Shown: positions 48,101-55,634, numbered from the stretch's first letter. The stretch: DNA of 64,000 nucleotides from Pinus tabuliformis (GCA_031772625.1 CM062819.1:1236325897-1236389896); one strand, 5' to 3'. Made by a program: numbers and translations. Notes: generated by a model from the letters alone, not told the origin.

Positions 48101-51100
48101 AAGAATCCAAAGACATGTAACCTAATCAAGAATCTTGTTTATAACTCAAAAATCCGAATGGAAGAATCCTTTGGTATAAAGGACAAATCTATCTAAGTCC
48201 AACTTCCAAATTCAAATCCAAAGTTCTTAAGGAGTGTCACGACTCTACAACCACTGGACATGTAGGATTTTTCAAAACCAACTATAAGGCACGTCGATCA
48301 TTTTTCTTGAAAGGAATGTATAGGGACATTCAAAAATATGTGGCAGAATGCAATCAATGCCAGAGAAACAAAAATGAAAATATTACGACACCAAGATTCC
48401 TCCACCCCTTGCATATTCCAAAACCAGAAGTGGGAAGAAATATCGATGGACTTCATTGATGGGCTACCCATGCCGAACTGGAAGGACAAAGTCTTTGTGG
48501 TGGTAGCTAGACTCACTAATTGCACACACTTCATGGGTGTAAAGAGATCGGACTTAGCGAAACAAATTGTGGAAATATTCTGCAAGAATATTTACAATTT
48601 GCATGGGTTTCCCAAGATCATTGTTAGTGACAGAGATGCCAAATTTAAGGGAAACTTTTGGAAGGTGTTTTTCAAATAAATTGGGACATCCCTCAACATG
48701 AGCTTAGCCTACCACCCCCAAATAGAATGGCCAAACTGAAATTGTCAATAAATATTCGGAAGCATATCTTCGTTGTTTTGTAACAGGCAAGCAAAACAAA
48801 TGTTTCGAATGGTTATATCTAGCAGAATGGTAGTACAATTCCACTTATCACACTTCAACAAATATGATGCCATTTTAAGCTCTCTACCGTTGTGAACCCC
48901 CGTAATGGAAGGAGCTAGCCATAAATGATGTAAAATTTCCAGCAATAAATGATTAATTGGAAGAGAACTAAAAAGTTGTTCAAACACTAAAGGAAAACCT
49001 AAATATCACAAGAAACCCTATGAAGTAGCAAGTTGACCAACGTAGGTCAGAATGAGAATTGAACGAAGGAGATTGGGTATATGTGAAGCTTCAATCATAG
49101 AAATGGTTATCATTAAAACAACAGGGAAAAAACAAGCTAGCCCTTAAGTTCTACGGGCCATATCAAGTTGTCAAACAAATCAATCAAGTAGCTTACATTT
49201 TAAAATTACCTGAAAAAAGCTGCATCCAAAACGTTTTCCATGTTTTTAGTCTAAAAGGGGTGTTTGGGAAACATCAAACAACACAAACAACACTTCCTGC
49301 ACTGAATGGCGAGGGAGAAGTTGTATTAGAACCAGAAGCTATCATTGCCAACAAAGAAAAGCGATTACATTCCTGAGTAATTGAATAATACCTCATCAAG
49401 TGGAAGGGCCTATTGGAAGAAGATGCTTCTTGAGAAACACAAGATTTTCGTTAACAACATCCCTTATTACGTATGCTTTAAGGACAAAGCATTTCTTTGA
49501 GGGAAAGACCATGTTATTTATAAAAAATAGAATAACTATAATTACATATCAATTATGTAGAGTGGGCATGATAAAAAATCATGACCCCTTGTAAAGAGGC
49601 ACCTGAGGCTATATTTAAGTCAGGGCCTTCATTGTAAACAATCATCATTCATTTTTTCAATTTTTTTTCCAAAGAAAAAAAGCAAACTTTTTATTAAAAC
49701 ATAAAAAGTTACAAGCATATGCTTTAAGCATTCAATTTGGCTGTGTGGAAATTAATCATACAACCTGCAATGTACAGCACTGCCTAAAAAGCAGAAAAAG
49801 AATGAGCTGCTCCAGCTTTTTGGAGTGCAGCAAAAAAGGGGGACCAACTGGTCTAAGTCTTCCTGCCCTTCTTCTTCTCCACTTTTCGCCAACCATCCAT
49901 GTTGGGAGGGGAGTCAATAACGGCTAGCTGGTTTTCCATCGTGCTCATTGGTTGCTCCTTATCTGAATCCGATCCTTCAGGAGTGTGGCTTCGTTTGATA
50001 CCACTTGTTTCCATCTGGAGCTCTTGTTCCTTTTCCTCATTGATCTCCTTGTCCTTATTGTCCTGATTTTTATCCTTTGCTGTATTTTGTTCTTTTTTCT
50101 TTTCTGCAGTTGCCTTCTTATATGCTGTGTCTATATTCTGCCATCCTTTCAGCTTCCTTTGTTGTTGCTTGCTCTTGTTGAGGCTTGGACATGCATTGTA
50201 CAAATGACCTGTTTGTTGACATCCCCGGCACCTGAAAGTTGTATTCTCATAGTCCAACGGTTGTTCCCACTGTGTATTATTGAAATTCAGAATGATACTC
50301 TCAGGTAGTCCTCGGCTAAGATCTACCTTGACACATATTCTGGCAAAAGTAAATATTCCTTTTATGTGTCTCTCTGCGTCTATCTTTATCATTCTCCCCA
50401 GTGTATTTCCAATTGTTATTAGAACCTTTGAATGCCAAAAATGTAGAGGAAGATTATGCAACCTCACCCATACAGGCATCCTTGATACCACCATGGTGTT
50501 AGCATCAAAATCAGGAAACCAAGGGGTAATAAAAAGTCCAGCACTGCCCCAGAACCATGGCCCTTGGTTGAGTACTGTTTCCCTTTCTTCCTCTGTTTCA
50601 AAACATACTATAAAAAACCCTTTGGGGTATAGGTAAATTTGGCATTTTTTTGTCCAAGCAGAATGAATCCATTGATACAATGCATCAGTTCTAGGCCAAA
50701 AACCATTAAATCTACAAATGACTGCATTTTTTTGTAGATCTGAATATATATTTTTTACCTCTGGTATTTCGATGGAAATAGCTGGGCTCTCCGGCATTTG
50801 ATCTACAATGTACTGCCCTGGAGGTTCCGTAGCCGCTGTGGAATTTTTTCCTTTGCCCTTCACTGCTTCCTTAAAGGACCCATTGCTTTGCGAGCTAGTT
50901 CCAGCATTTCCGGCTCCTCCTCGTAATCTCATATTGAGAATGATTGTGGAACCTGGCTTGATGTTATATCCTTGCATGGTTCTGTATTCCTGCAGCGATC
51001 TGCCCTCATTTAACAGGTGTTGTTCCTCAGCCGGGTAGCCAGTCTGATCGGCAATATTTTTCTTTAGATCTGAAACCCTGTCACTGTCATAAGTCCAGAT

Positions 51101-51893
51101 CACGATTGTAGTTCCTTTTGGCGTCTTCACAAAGATTTGAAACCCGGATCTGGCAATCTGGGGTGGCTCGGTTCTTGTCAGATCTGAGCCATCCGACTCC
51201 GTATCCAAGAGAGGTTCCTGATCTCTTGGATTTTGGCGTTTCCTTCGATTGTTGTCCAGATCGGGTAGATCCAAGCCAGATCTGGAAGTCACTGATCCAC
51301 CCGCTCTGTCATGGGCATTTGTATCCAGCAGTGGGATCCAGATCTTCGGGCTCATGGCCGGTATGGTTAGGGTCTCTAGGCCCGACTTCCATTCAATGAC
51401 GAAAACCCTCGTCTGTTCTGCAAGGTACCGGGCCATCCCATTCTGCACAGACCATATTCCCCTTCGATCTGTCCAGCTCGGCCTTCCTGCTACTGGCTCA
51501 TTTGACCAATTTCCAGCCTGCATGTTGCATTTGACGAGGTCTAGGGGGGTTACGCCATTTTCGGTTAGATCGCATCTGAGAATGCCTCCTGTGGTGCGAG
51601 CCGCATCAAAGGCTGGGGGATACATGGCATTTTTCCCCTGCTCACTGGGCGCCAGCACGTCAAAAATCTTGGGATCCTTTGCGTTATCATTAACCTTTTC
51701 TGCGTAAGCCCTGGCGCTGTTGATATTTGGCAGAGGATTCCTGTTTCTGTTTATAAATGTCTCTGATACAGACGTGCCTCCTCTGAGATGGCAAGAAGAA
51801 GCAGGGGCGTACAGAACGCTTGGAATCATCGATCGGGTGGTTTGCTCTGAGATTGCCATCCTGGCAGCTTCGTCTCCCATTCATTTTTTCAAT

Positions 51894-51924
<31 letters not shown>

Positions 51925-54900
51925 TTTTATGTGTTAAACTGCACATGAAAGGCTAGAAAGGTTAGAGTTATGCCTAGGAAGGCTGCACATGAAGCTATAG
52001 AAAGTTCTGAAGCTTTATCTTAATAGAACCACCTATACAAATGTTCTAAAATATTAAAAATATTTAGTCAGTAGACTGGAATAACCGGGATTAAGCATTG
52101 GTGCTGTTTTGTGGCATGTTGTATGCATTGTACGTGTGTCGTACTTCTTTTATTATTATTATGTGTTCTCTTTTGTTACATAGATATGTCTGTAGATGTT
52201 TCGGCAATAATTTCTGGAATCCTCTAAAATGTTAAAACTATTCAGTCAGTAGGTTGGAACGATAAAGGGATTAAGCATTGGTGTTCTACTGTGGAATTTT
52301 TGATGAGTTGTATGTGTTAAATTTCTATCTCTTCTTTTTCTTGTTATTATCACCATCGTCAACATCATTATTATGGCCCCGTAGTCTTGAGGCCCAATTG
52401 GTTCATCACCTTGAGTGTTATGACATTAGTTGATGTCCCTAGATCTATCATGCAATTGTGCAATATGTCATGCAGGAAAGGAAAGAAAGGGCTGTGACTA
52501 CTAATTTCTGGAATCCTCTAAAATGTTGAAACTATTCAGTCAGTAGGTTGGAACGATAAGGGGATTAAGCATTGGTGTTCTACTGTGGAAATTTTGATGA
52601 GTTGTATGTGTTAAATTTCTCTCTTCCATTTCTTGTTATTATCATTGTCGTCAACATCATTATTATGGCCCCGTAGTCTTGAGGCCCAATTGGTTCATCA
52701 CCTTGAGTGTTATGACATTAATTGATGTCCCTAGATCTATCATGCAATTGTGCAACATGTCATGCAGGAAAGGAAAGAAAGGGCTGTGACTACTATTCTT
52801 CCTTGGTTCATTGTCTGCAATATTACAGGATCACCCTCAGCAACTTCAATAACTCAGTCAAAGCCTAAGTATTTCATAAGCTTTTCTTTCTGTGCTGGGA
52901 TCTTTAGCAGTTTGAGAAAAGGAATGAATACATCTGCCTTCAAGTATTTCGTTAAACCAATGTTGTTCTCTATATGTACTCTGTCAAAGTCTTGCTTATG
53001 AACACTCATTATAGGATCCCTTTGTAGAATGAGAATCTGCCTTCCCACTTCATGCTGTCGCTGACTTGCTTTATTTCTTCTCTATCAGGTGATCAATTTC
53101 TTACGTGCGCATCCTTCTTATTTCTTCTTGAGAAGAATTCTCAGCAAACATTAGAGCAACGACACCTGAATCAATGCTTTTTCCTTTAATTTGCTTTTGG
53201 CCCTCGGATACATTATATGCCTTCGCCATGACATTATTGATGACATCCATTCCTTCACCTACAAATTTCATAGTGTCAACCCTGCTCGATTCTTCATTGC
53301 TTTCTTCTCTTGATTATCTTAAAATTGCTCAATTCTTCATTGCTTTCTTCTCTTGATTATCTTAAAATATCTTTGGCAAAAGGGTGTGAATCTTGGTCAC
53401 AAGCAGCTTCACAATCATTGCACCAAGGCAACACTTACAAATGACAATGAACATGTTATTACAAATGACAACCCAGATCCCACATCAGAGTTCTAGATAA
53501 GGCAGATCTAATCCATTATTCAGTGCAGGTGGGATAGAATAAACATGCTGTTACAAGTGAACCTGGATCCCACATTAGAGTTCTAGATAAAGGCAGATCT
53601 AATCCATTATTCAGTGCAGGTGGGATTGAATGAACATGCTGTTACAAATGGCGAGCCATACCTGCAATCATAAATGTTATATAGGGAGACTTGGGAGAGT
53701 GGCTTTTCCAGGCCTCTCTAGTAGTATTTTGTGTTGACTGCCTCAATAGTAGATGTGAGATTTTTCATTCGAAGGAGGGATCCCACGTTAGAGTTCTAGA
53801 TATAACAGATATAATCCACTATTTGGTGCAGGTGGGACAAAATGAATATGCTGTTAATCATTGATTGTATGTAGAGTGTGGGCTGGGAGAATGTCTTCCT
53901 ACTATCGTTGAAAGGTAAAAGAGGGCTTCTGTGCTACTGTTGCAAAGATGCTTGTTGTTGATGAGGATCGGGTGTTTTGTTAAAATTATAATCATCTGCA
54001 AAACTTGGTGGCTTCTTCTGTATGTTGAACCTATGGGAGGTTTGGTTGACCAAATCCAATGATAACTTGATTGGATGGTCGAAGTTGAAATTCAGATATA
54101 GGACAACTTACTGTCTCAGCCTGCAGTGTTATTTGCTAAGAGGAACTGTTCCACCTACAGCCTCATCCCCTATGCTGGAAGGAGAAAACTCTCCACTAGG
54201 AAATTAAGGGTTTTGTGAGTCATTGTTGGGGTTTTCCTCTAAGCATCTTTAATGACCCTGGTGTGTCCCACAATGATAACGTGGGTGGCAGTGTTACCTA
54301 TGATGACGAGTAATCATTGTATGCCTGGCAATGAACGGCCATGGCTACATGCTATTTAGGCTTGACCAAGAGTTGCTTATTTTCTTGTTCTTTATTTTTC
54401 TTATCACGAATATAATTATCATCATCAATTATGTCCTAATAATATATCAACGGATTATTTGATTTGATTTTATTTTCGTCCTGAGAAAATCCTCTTGATT
54501 TACGAATTCAAGTTTTTCTATTTCATGATTTAATCAATTCAATTTTTTCAGAAGGAAAAAAACGCTGGTTATTATTAATATATAAACCAAATAATATAAA
54601 CCAGTACAACATGTCACAATACTTTCATGAAAACAGTCCACTATATGAAGGCAACATGTTGCCAGAAACCAACATTATGTTGCCAGAAACAAACAGACTA
54701 GGGTGCAGAAAGCCTCCATGATCAAAATATAAACAAAAACATATTTATCACCGGCAGGGACAAAGAAAGCAATTTTATATCCATAGATCAGCAACAGAAA
54801 GTGGAGTGAAACCGCGGAGAACAAAAAACATATATAGAGTTTCGAGTCTGCCTGAGTCATTGAGCATCGAGCTCATGGACTGTGCAAAGACTGTCAAAGC

Positions 54901-55634
54901 AATTGTAAATATTGATTAATCAATTCAATTGTCTAAACATATGCTGTGATGTGATTTATGATTTGTAATAATTTTAATGAACGCATTTTCAGTGTGCCTT
55001 TGTGTGAGATTTTCATGAATGCATAATTAAAACAGATAGATTATCCATATTATCGATTTCAACCACTGTCGAGTTTTGCAGCTTTTTGCACCCTTCGCTG
55101 TGAAGGGTGGAGATTTATAGGCATAGTTTGTTTCTGTGTTATTTTCAGAAACATTAGTTGGCGTTTCCTTGGTTCTCATTTCAGTAACTGCCTCTTTAAT
55201 TCTGGTCCTATCATCACTTTTCTTAGTCCCACTCTGGGAGAGATTGGTTATATCGATCTGCTGTAATGTTTGATTTTCATGTAGCTCAAGGAGGCTAAGG
55301 AGGCAGAACAAAAATCTTTGCAAGAGTCGGAAAGGCTGGAGAAGGAAATTGCTAAGATTCAGGAATTGAAGGTCAGCATTCTCAGCTGTAATCTCATTGA
55401 AATTGAATTTTTAGACTTGCACAAGGCTAGTTTAAATTCCTAGTTTTTCTTTTATGTTATTTGGTTTATTTTTAGCTGTTCTAATTACTTCACCTCAGCT
55501 ATTAATCATTTTGAATCCCGTTCTAACTACAGAAGAAAATCACCACCATGACTGCGGATGAGTATTTTGCGCAGTATCCAGAGCTCAAAGCAAAGTTTGA
55601 TGAAGAAATTAAAAATGATTATTGGGGGTATTAG
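30020..55634 (+). CDS. ATPQ: ATP synthase subunit d, mitochondrial (3' half, three exons)
   Basis: Subunit d of the mitochondrial F1Fo ATP synthase, part of the peripheral stalk that holds F1 against the rotating rotor at the inner membrane. Exons at 30020-30084, 55285-55371 and 55533-55634 encode the C-terminal 84 or so residues. Key stretches in order are [54 protein letters not shown] and the end NDYWGY followed by TAG. These match plant subunit d closely, including spacing across the exon joins. The family is about 160-170 residues long, so the N-terminal half is missing here and must lie upstream. The first visible exon starts inside a codon; the two later introns fall between codons. 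All frames are open and the junctions are GT-AG, so it looks functional. Introns rule out a processed copy. Confidence 0.93.
30085..31378 (+). other. Intron sequence left of the chromovirus
   Basis: About 1.3 kb of unique-looking intron DNA. No exon, repeat or ORF of note was recognised. Confidence 0.6.
31379..31560 (+). repeat. 5' LTR of the chromovirus (approximate end)
   Basis: Shares TGTTAT...ATAAAAAATA, CACCTGAGGCTATATTTAAG and GGGCCTTCATTGTAAACAAT with 49510-49645. The right limit is uncertain. Confidence 0.6.
31973..32114. repeat. 60 bp tandem repeat, about 2.4 copies
   Basis: CTGTCATCTGTGCTAAGATT recurs at exact 60 bp spacing (31973, 32033 and, more diverged, 32093), with CCAACTGCCATGG-type interiors. 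Confidence 0.8.
32350..32389. repeat. (AT)n microsatellite, about 40 bp
   Basis: Perfect AT dinucleotide run. Confidence 0.95.
32769..32893. repeat. Fold-back repeat with two nested arm pairs
   Basis: Outer arms of about 28 bp start CCCACAAGTGACGTGATGG near 32770. Their complement ends CACTTGTGGG near 32892, with two mismatches. Inner arms ATATTCCTCA / TGAGGAATAT lie near 32813 and 32848. The right arm overlaps the tRNA-like module at 32875. Confidence 0.8.
32875..33140 (-). mobile_element. SINE copy with two tRNA-like modules
   Basis: On the minus strand GGGTTAACTCAATTGGTCG and GGAGGTCACGAGGTCAATTC (about 33132-33060) match the SINE at 14527-14758. After about 100 bp follows a second module, GTTATCTCGAGTGGTTGGG and AAGGTTCAATTCCCAC (32955-32880), with a near-perfect B box. 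It is either a dimeric SINE or two SINEs end to end. No target duplication was recognised. Confidence 0.65.
33141..33178. repeat. Compound (TA)n(GA)n microsatellite
   Basis: TA units followed by about 12 GA units, directly beside the tRNA-like head of the SINE. Confidence 0.95.
33180..35500 (+). pseudogene. Chromovirus gag, protease and RT remnants
   Basis: Parts: gag with [20 protein letters not shown], a CCHC knuckle [13 protein letters not shown] typical of chromovirus gag, protease [12 protein letters not shown], and RT with [12 protein letters not shown] and [12 protein letters not shown]. Broken in many places; the rest of pol lies beyond Copia F. Confidence 0.8.
35634..36021 (-). repeat. 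3' LTR of Copia G (shortened)
   Basis: Matches the first 390 bp or so of 40500-40948 in window orientation. A purine tract (complement of CCTATCCCCCCTTAG) follows. Confidence 0.85.
36300..37800 (-). pseudogene. Copia G reverse transcriptase and RNase H
   Basis: Parts: RT with [56 protein letters not shown] and [15 protein letters not shown] (catalytic YVDD). RNase H has [20 protein letters not shown] and [21 protein letters not shown] few breaks. Confidence 0.88.
37891..39063 (-). pseudogene. Copia G GAG-pre-integrase and integrase
   Basis: Parts: a protease tail, [19 protein letters not shown] with [14 protein letters not shown] (pre-integrase zinc region), then integrase with [43 protein letters not shown] and [19 protein letters not shown]. 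The D-D-E residues are visible. Confidence 0.88.
39139..40167 (-). pseudogene. Copia G gag
   Basis: Gag of a Copia element: [17 protein letters not shown] near the N terminus, then the UBN2-type core [20 protein letters not shown] and [20 protein letters not shown]. It ends in a basic, Gln/Asn-rich tail and a CCHC knuckle [14 protein letters not shown]. It would bind element RNA and form particles. The frame is open across this span, but the element as a whole is a fossil. Confidence 0.85.
40500..40948 (-). repeat. 5' LTR of Copia G (449 bp)
   Basis: TGTAGGAATTTACAGGG ... ATATCCTAACA, next to the primer site. CTTTAAATAGAGATCATG near 40730 is a candidate TATA region. Confidence 0.9.
41478..41500. 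repeat. (AT)n microsatellite
   Basis: AT run within the LTR of Copia F. Confidence 0.95.
41690..41910. repeat. Imperfect tandem array in the 3' region of Copia F
   Basis: Three to four units of about 60 bp carrying TTTGACCCATGGTA and ACCATGATTCTGGTC-like sequence, between the RNase H end and the polypurine tract. Further right (42090-42212) a 60-70 bp unit with AGAATGTTTGTCCTT is duplicated. Confidence 0.7.
42125..42435 (-). pseudogene. Copia F RNase H tail
   Basis: [20 protein letters not shown] and [19 protein letters not shown] are the usual last conserved stretch of Copia pol. Confidence 0.8.
42438..42605 (-). repeat. LTR fragment, repeats 44714-44871
   Basis: GAGCAGGGAGTGGGTCGACT through CCATACCTTCATTTACTCTC occurs in both places with about ten differences. 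Confidence 0.85.
42620..43293 (-). pseudogene. Gypsy relic gag
   Basis: Retrotransposon gag core on the minus strand: [39 protein letters not shown] and [17 protein letters not shown]. This is the W-Y..L...I.S...F...F..Y pattern of Gypsy gag proteins. Fossil. Confidence 0.8.
45095..45480. repeat. GATATCACAATCGA subrepeats in the Gypsy LTR
   Basis: At least six degenerate units joining GATATCRCAATC with a GGGGAGG tract, spaced about 30-65 bp. A 22 bp perfect palindrome lies inside it at 45259-45280. Confidence 0.75.
45259..45280. repeat. 22 bp perfect palindrome
   Basis: The half-site TCGATTGTGAT is followed at once by its exact reverse complement. Confidence 0.95.
45780..46740 (-). pseudogene. 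Copia F gag and protease remnants
   Basis: Parts: gag start with [20 protein letters not shown] and [20 protein letters not shown], a CCHC knuckle [15 protein letters not shown] near 46090-46135, and protease with [18 protein letters not shown]. Broken. Confidence 0.8.
46766..47510 (-). repeat. 5' LTR of Copia F (745 bp)
   Basis: Starts TGTTGATTTTTCAAGTGC and ends AAAATTCAATA, with chromovirus sequence after. Roughly 10% different from the partner LTR where compared. Confidence 0.85.
47511..49510 (+). pseudogene. Chromovirus RNase H, integrase and chromodomain remnants
   Basis: Parts: RNase H with [19 protein letters not shown]; an integrase zinc site ([14 protein letters not shown]...CNQCQ); an integrase core with [20 protein letters not shown] and [15 protein letters not shown]; and a C-terminal chromodomain [15 protein letters not shown], which places it among chromoviruses. 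A purine-rich tract (TTTGAGGGAAAGA) precedes the 3' LTR. Confidence 0.85.
49646..49662. repeat. Target duplication of LINE 2, left copy
   Basis: CATTCATTTTTTCAATT, identical to 51878-51894. Confidence 0.92.
49663..51877 (-). mobile_element. LINE 2: ORF1-only L1-type element with intact ORF
   Basis: Flanked by the 17 bp duplication CATTCATTTTTTCAATT (49646-49662 and 51878-51894). On the minus strand it starts with an 18 nt leader, GGAGACGAAGCTGCCAGG. A long ORF follows, then about 190 bp of 3' untranslated sequence ending TTTAATAAAAAGTTTGC and an A-rich tail. No endonuclease or RT follows ORF1, so the copy could only move with enzymes from another LINE. The open ORF and exact duplications point to a recent insertion. 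It landed in the 3' LTR of the chromovirus. Confidence 0.9.
49853..51880 (-). CDS. LINE ORF1 protein with ubiquitin-like domain, DUF4283 and CCHC knuckle
   Basis: A 675-codon open frame. The first ATG lies in the target duplication; the element's own start is Met8 (51857-51859). Residues 1-245 have no recognised fold, with a basic patch [10 protein letters not shown] at 211-220. Residues 247-322 are ubiquitin-like: FQIFVKT at the start, [13 protein letters not shown] in the middle and [12 protein letters not shown] at the end. By hand count 33 of 76 positions equal ubiquitin with no gaps. Lys48 is Arg, Lys63 is Pro and Ile44 is Leu. Residues about 380-545 match the DUF4283 region of plant LINE ORF1 ([27 protein letters not shown]). 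Residues 551-564 form a knuckle [14 protein letters not shown]. The tail is Lys/Glu-rich and ends KKKGRKT. Expected role: RNA-binding ORF1 chaperone; the function of the ubiquitin-like part is unknown. The chain continues past RLRGG with AGNAG, so a free diglycine end would need cleavage. Confidence 0.9.
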   Translation of the reverse strand: MGDEAARMAISEQTTRSMIPSVLYAPASSCHLRGGTSVSETFINRNRNPLPNINSARAYAEKVNDNAKDPKIFDVLAPSEQGKNAMYPPAFDAARTTGGILRCDLTENGVTPLDLVKCNMQAGNWSNEPVAGRPSWTDRRGIWSVQNGMARYLAEQTRVFVIEWKSGLETLTIPAMSPKIWIPLLDTNAHDRAGGSVTSRSGLDLPDLDNNRRKRQNPRDQEPLLDTESDGSDLTRTEPPQIARSGFQIFVKTPKGTTIVIWTYDSDRVSDLKKNIADQTGYPAEEQHLLNEGRSLQEYRTMQGYNIKPGSTIILNMRLRGGAGNAGTSSQSNGSFKEAVKGKGKNSTAATEPPGQYIVDQMPESPAISIEIPEVKNIYSDLQKNAVICRFNGFWPRTDALYQWIHSAWTKKCQIYLYPKGFFIVCFETEEERETVLNQGPWFWGSAGLFITPWFPDFDANTMVVSRMPVWVRLHNLPLHFWHSKVLITIGNTLGRMIKIDAERHIKGIFTFARICVKVDLSRGLPESIILNFNNTQWEQPLDYENTTFRCRGCQQTGHLYNACPSLNKSKQQQRKLKGWQNIDTAYKKATAEKKKEQNTAKDKNQDNKDKEINEEKEQELQMETSGIKRSHTPEGSDSDKEQPMSTMENQLAVIDSPPNMDGWRKVEKKKGRKT
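51878..51894. repeat. Target duplication of LINE 2, right copy
   Basis: CATTCATTTTTTCAATT. Its first three bases supply, on the minus strand, an in-frame ATG ahead of the element. Confidence 0.92.
51895..51920. repeat. (AT)n microsatellite
   Basis: AT run of the chromovirus 3' LTR, next to the LINE 2 duplication. Confidence 0.95.
52209..52796. repeat. 294 bp tandem duplication
   Basis: Two copies, 52209-52502 and 52503-52796, each starting AATTTCTGGAATCCTCTAAA and ending GGGCTGTGACTACT, roughly 95% alike. A diverged partial third copy lies at about 52038-52110. Confidence 0.88.
53289..53374. repeat. 43 bp tandem duplication
   Basis: TTCTTCATTGCTTTCTTCTC...ATCTTAAAAT twice in a row. Confidence 0.9.
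53449..53862. repeat. 92 bp repeats: two tandem copies and a diverged one
   Basis: Units with GATCCCACATTAGAGTTCTA and GTGCAGGTGGGAT at 53449-53540, 53541-53632 and, diverged, 53786-53862. Confidence 0.82.
54545..54915 (-). mobile_element. LINE 3: 5'-truncated L1-type 3' end
   Basis: 371 bp flanked by the 15 bp duplication TTAATCAATTCAATT (54530-54544 and 54916-54930). On the minus strand it ends TTAATAATAACCAGCG then TTTTTTTCCTTCTG and an A tail, the same kind of 3' end as LINE 2. No coding sequence could be assigned. Typical 5'-truncated insertion, about 350 bp before the next exon. Confidence 0.75.
54931..55284 (+). other. End of the giant intron
   Basis: AT-rich single-copy-looking sequence up to the acceptor TTTTCATGTAG. 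Nothing else recognised. Confidence 0.6.
55285..55371 (+). CDS. ATPQ: ATP synthase d, penultimate exon
   Basis: 87 bp, 29 codons. Acceptor TTTTCATGTAG, donor GTCAGC. Encodes a charged helix with [18 protein letters not shown] and [11 protein letters not shown]. An in-frame TAG overlaps the acceptor, so the exon cannot start further left. Confidence 0.93.
55533..55634 (+). CDS. ATPQ: ATP synthase d, last exon with stop
   Basis: Acceptor TTCTAACTACAG. Encodes [20 protein letters not shown] and on to NDYWGY, then TAG at 55632-55634. The short intron before it is 161 bp (55372-55532). Confidence 0.94.
   Translation, partial: KKITTMTADEYFAQYPELKAKFDEEIKNDYWGY

Larger units (their letters stand above)
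31379..51938 (+). mobile_element. Ty3/Gypsy chromovirus fossil (+) filling the giant intron
   Basis: A short left LTR starts at 31379 (TGTTATGCATAAAAAATA, then ACCTGAGGCTATATTTAAG). The right LTR starts near 49510 with the same order and, after a LINE insertion, ends near 51938. CTGCA occurs just outside both ends, a candidate target duplication. Parts on the + strand: gag (33180-33720), CCHC knuckle of CGEKW type (about 34010), protease with [12 protein letters not shown] (about 34265), RT (34750-35500), RNase H (47640-47870), integrase zinc site and core (48180-48700), and a chromodomain with YLIKWKGL (about 49390). Copia F splits RT from RNase H. Old and broken in many places. Confidence 0.8.
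51939..54529 (+). other. Intron sequence right of the chromovirus
   Basis: About 2.6 kb with no recognised exon. It contains a 294 bp tandem duplication (52209-52796) with an older partial copy before it, a 43 bp duplication (53289-53374) and 92 bp repeats (53449-53862). A minus-strand frame at 52854-53048 has no recognisable relatives. Confidence 0.55.
30085..55284 (+). other. 25.2 kb intron of the ATP synthase d gene
   Basis: Runs from donor GTGAGC at 30085 to acceptor TAG ending at 55284, 25,200 bp. The nested chromovirus block 31379-51938 takes up about 20.6 kb; outside it about 4.6 kb remains, of which 54545-54915 is a truncated LINE. The intron is between codons. Reading across the join gives a protein of the expected length, so no exon is missing inside it. 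Confidence 0.9.

Noticed and set aside
50742-51142. Host polyubiquitin gene or pseudogene
   Set aside because: A single ubiquitin-like unit is fused in one open frame to DUF4283 and a CCHC knuckle, within a unit bounded by 17 bp duplications and an A tail; it is part of a LINE.
52854-53048. Minus-strand 64-codon frame as a gene
   Set aside because: Short, no known domain, in a repeat-rich intron; left unannotated.
30085-55284. A micro-exon hidden in the large intron
   Set aside because: Joining the exons gives the same length as known plant subunit d across the junction, so nothing is missing.
30020-55634. Processed pseudogene of ATP synthase d
   Set aside because: Exons are separated by introns with good splice sites and all frames are open.
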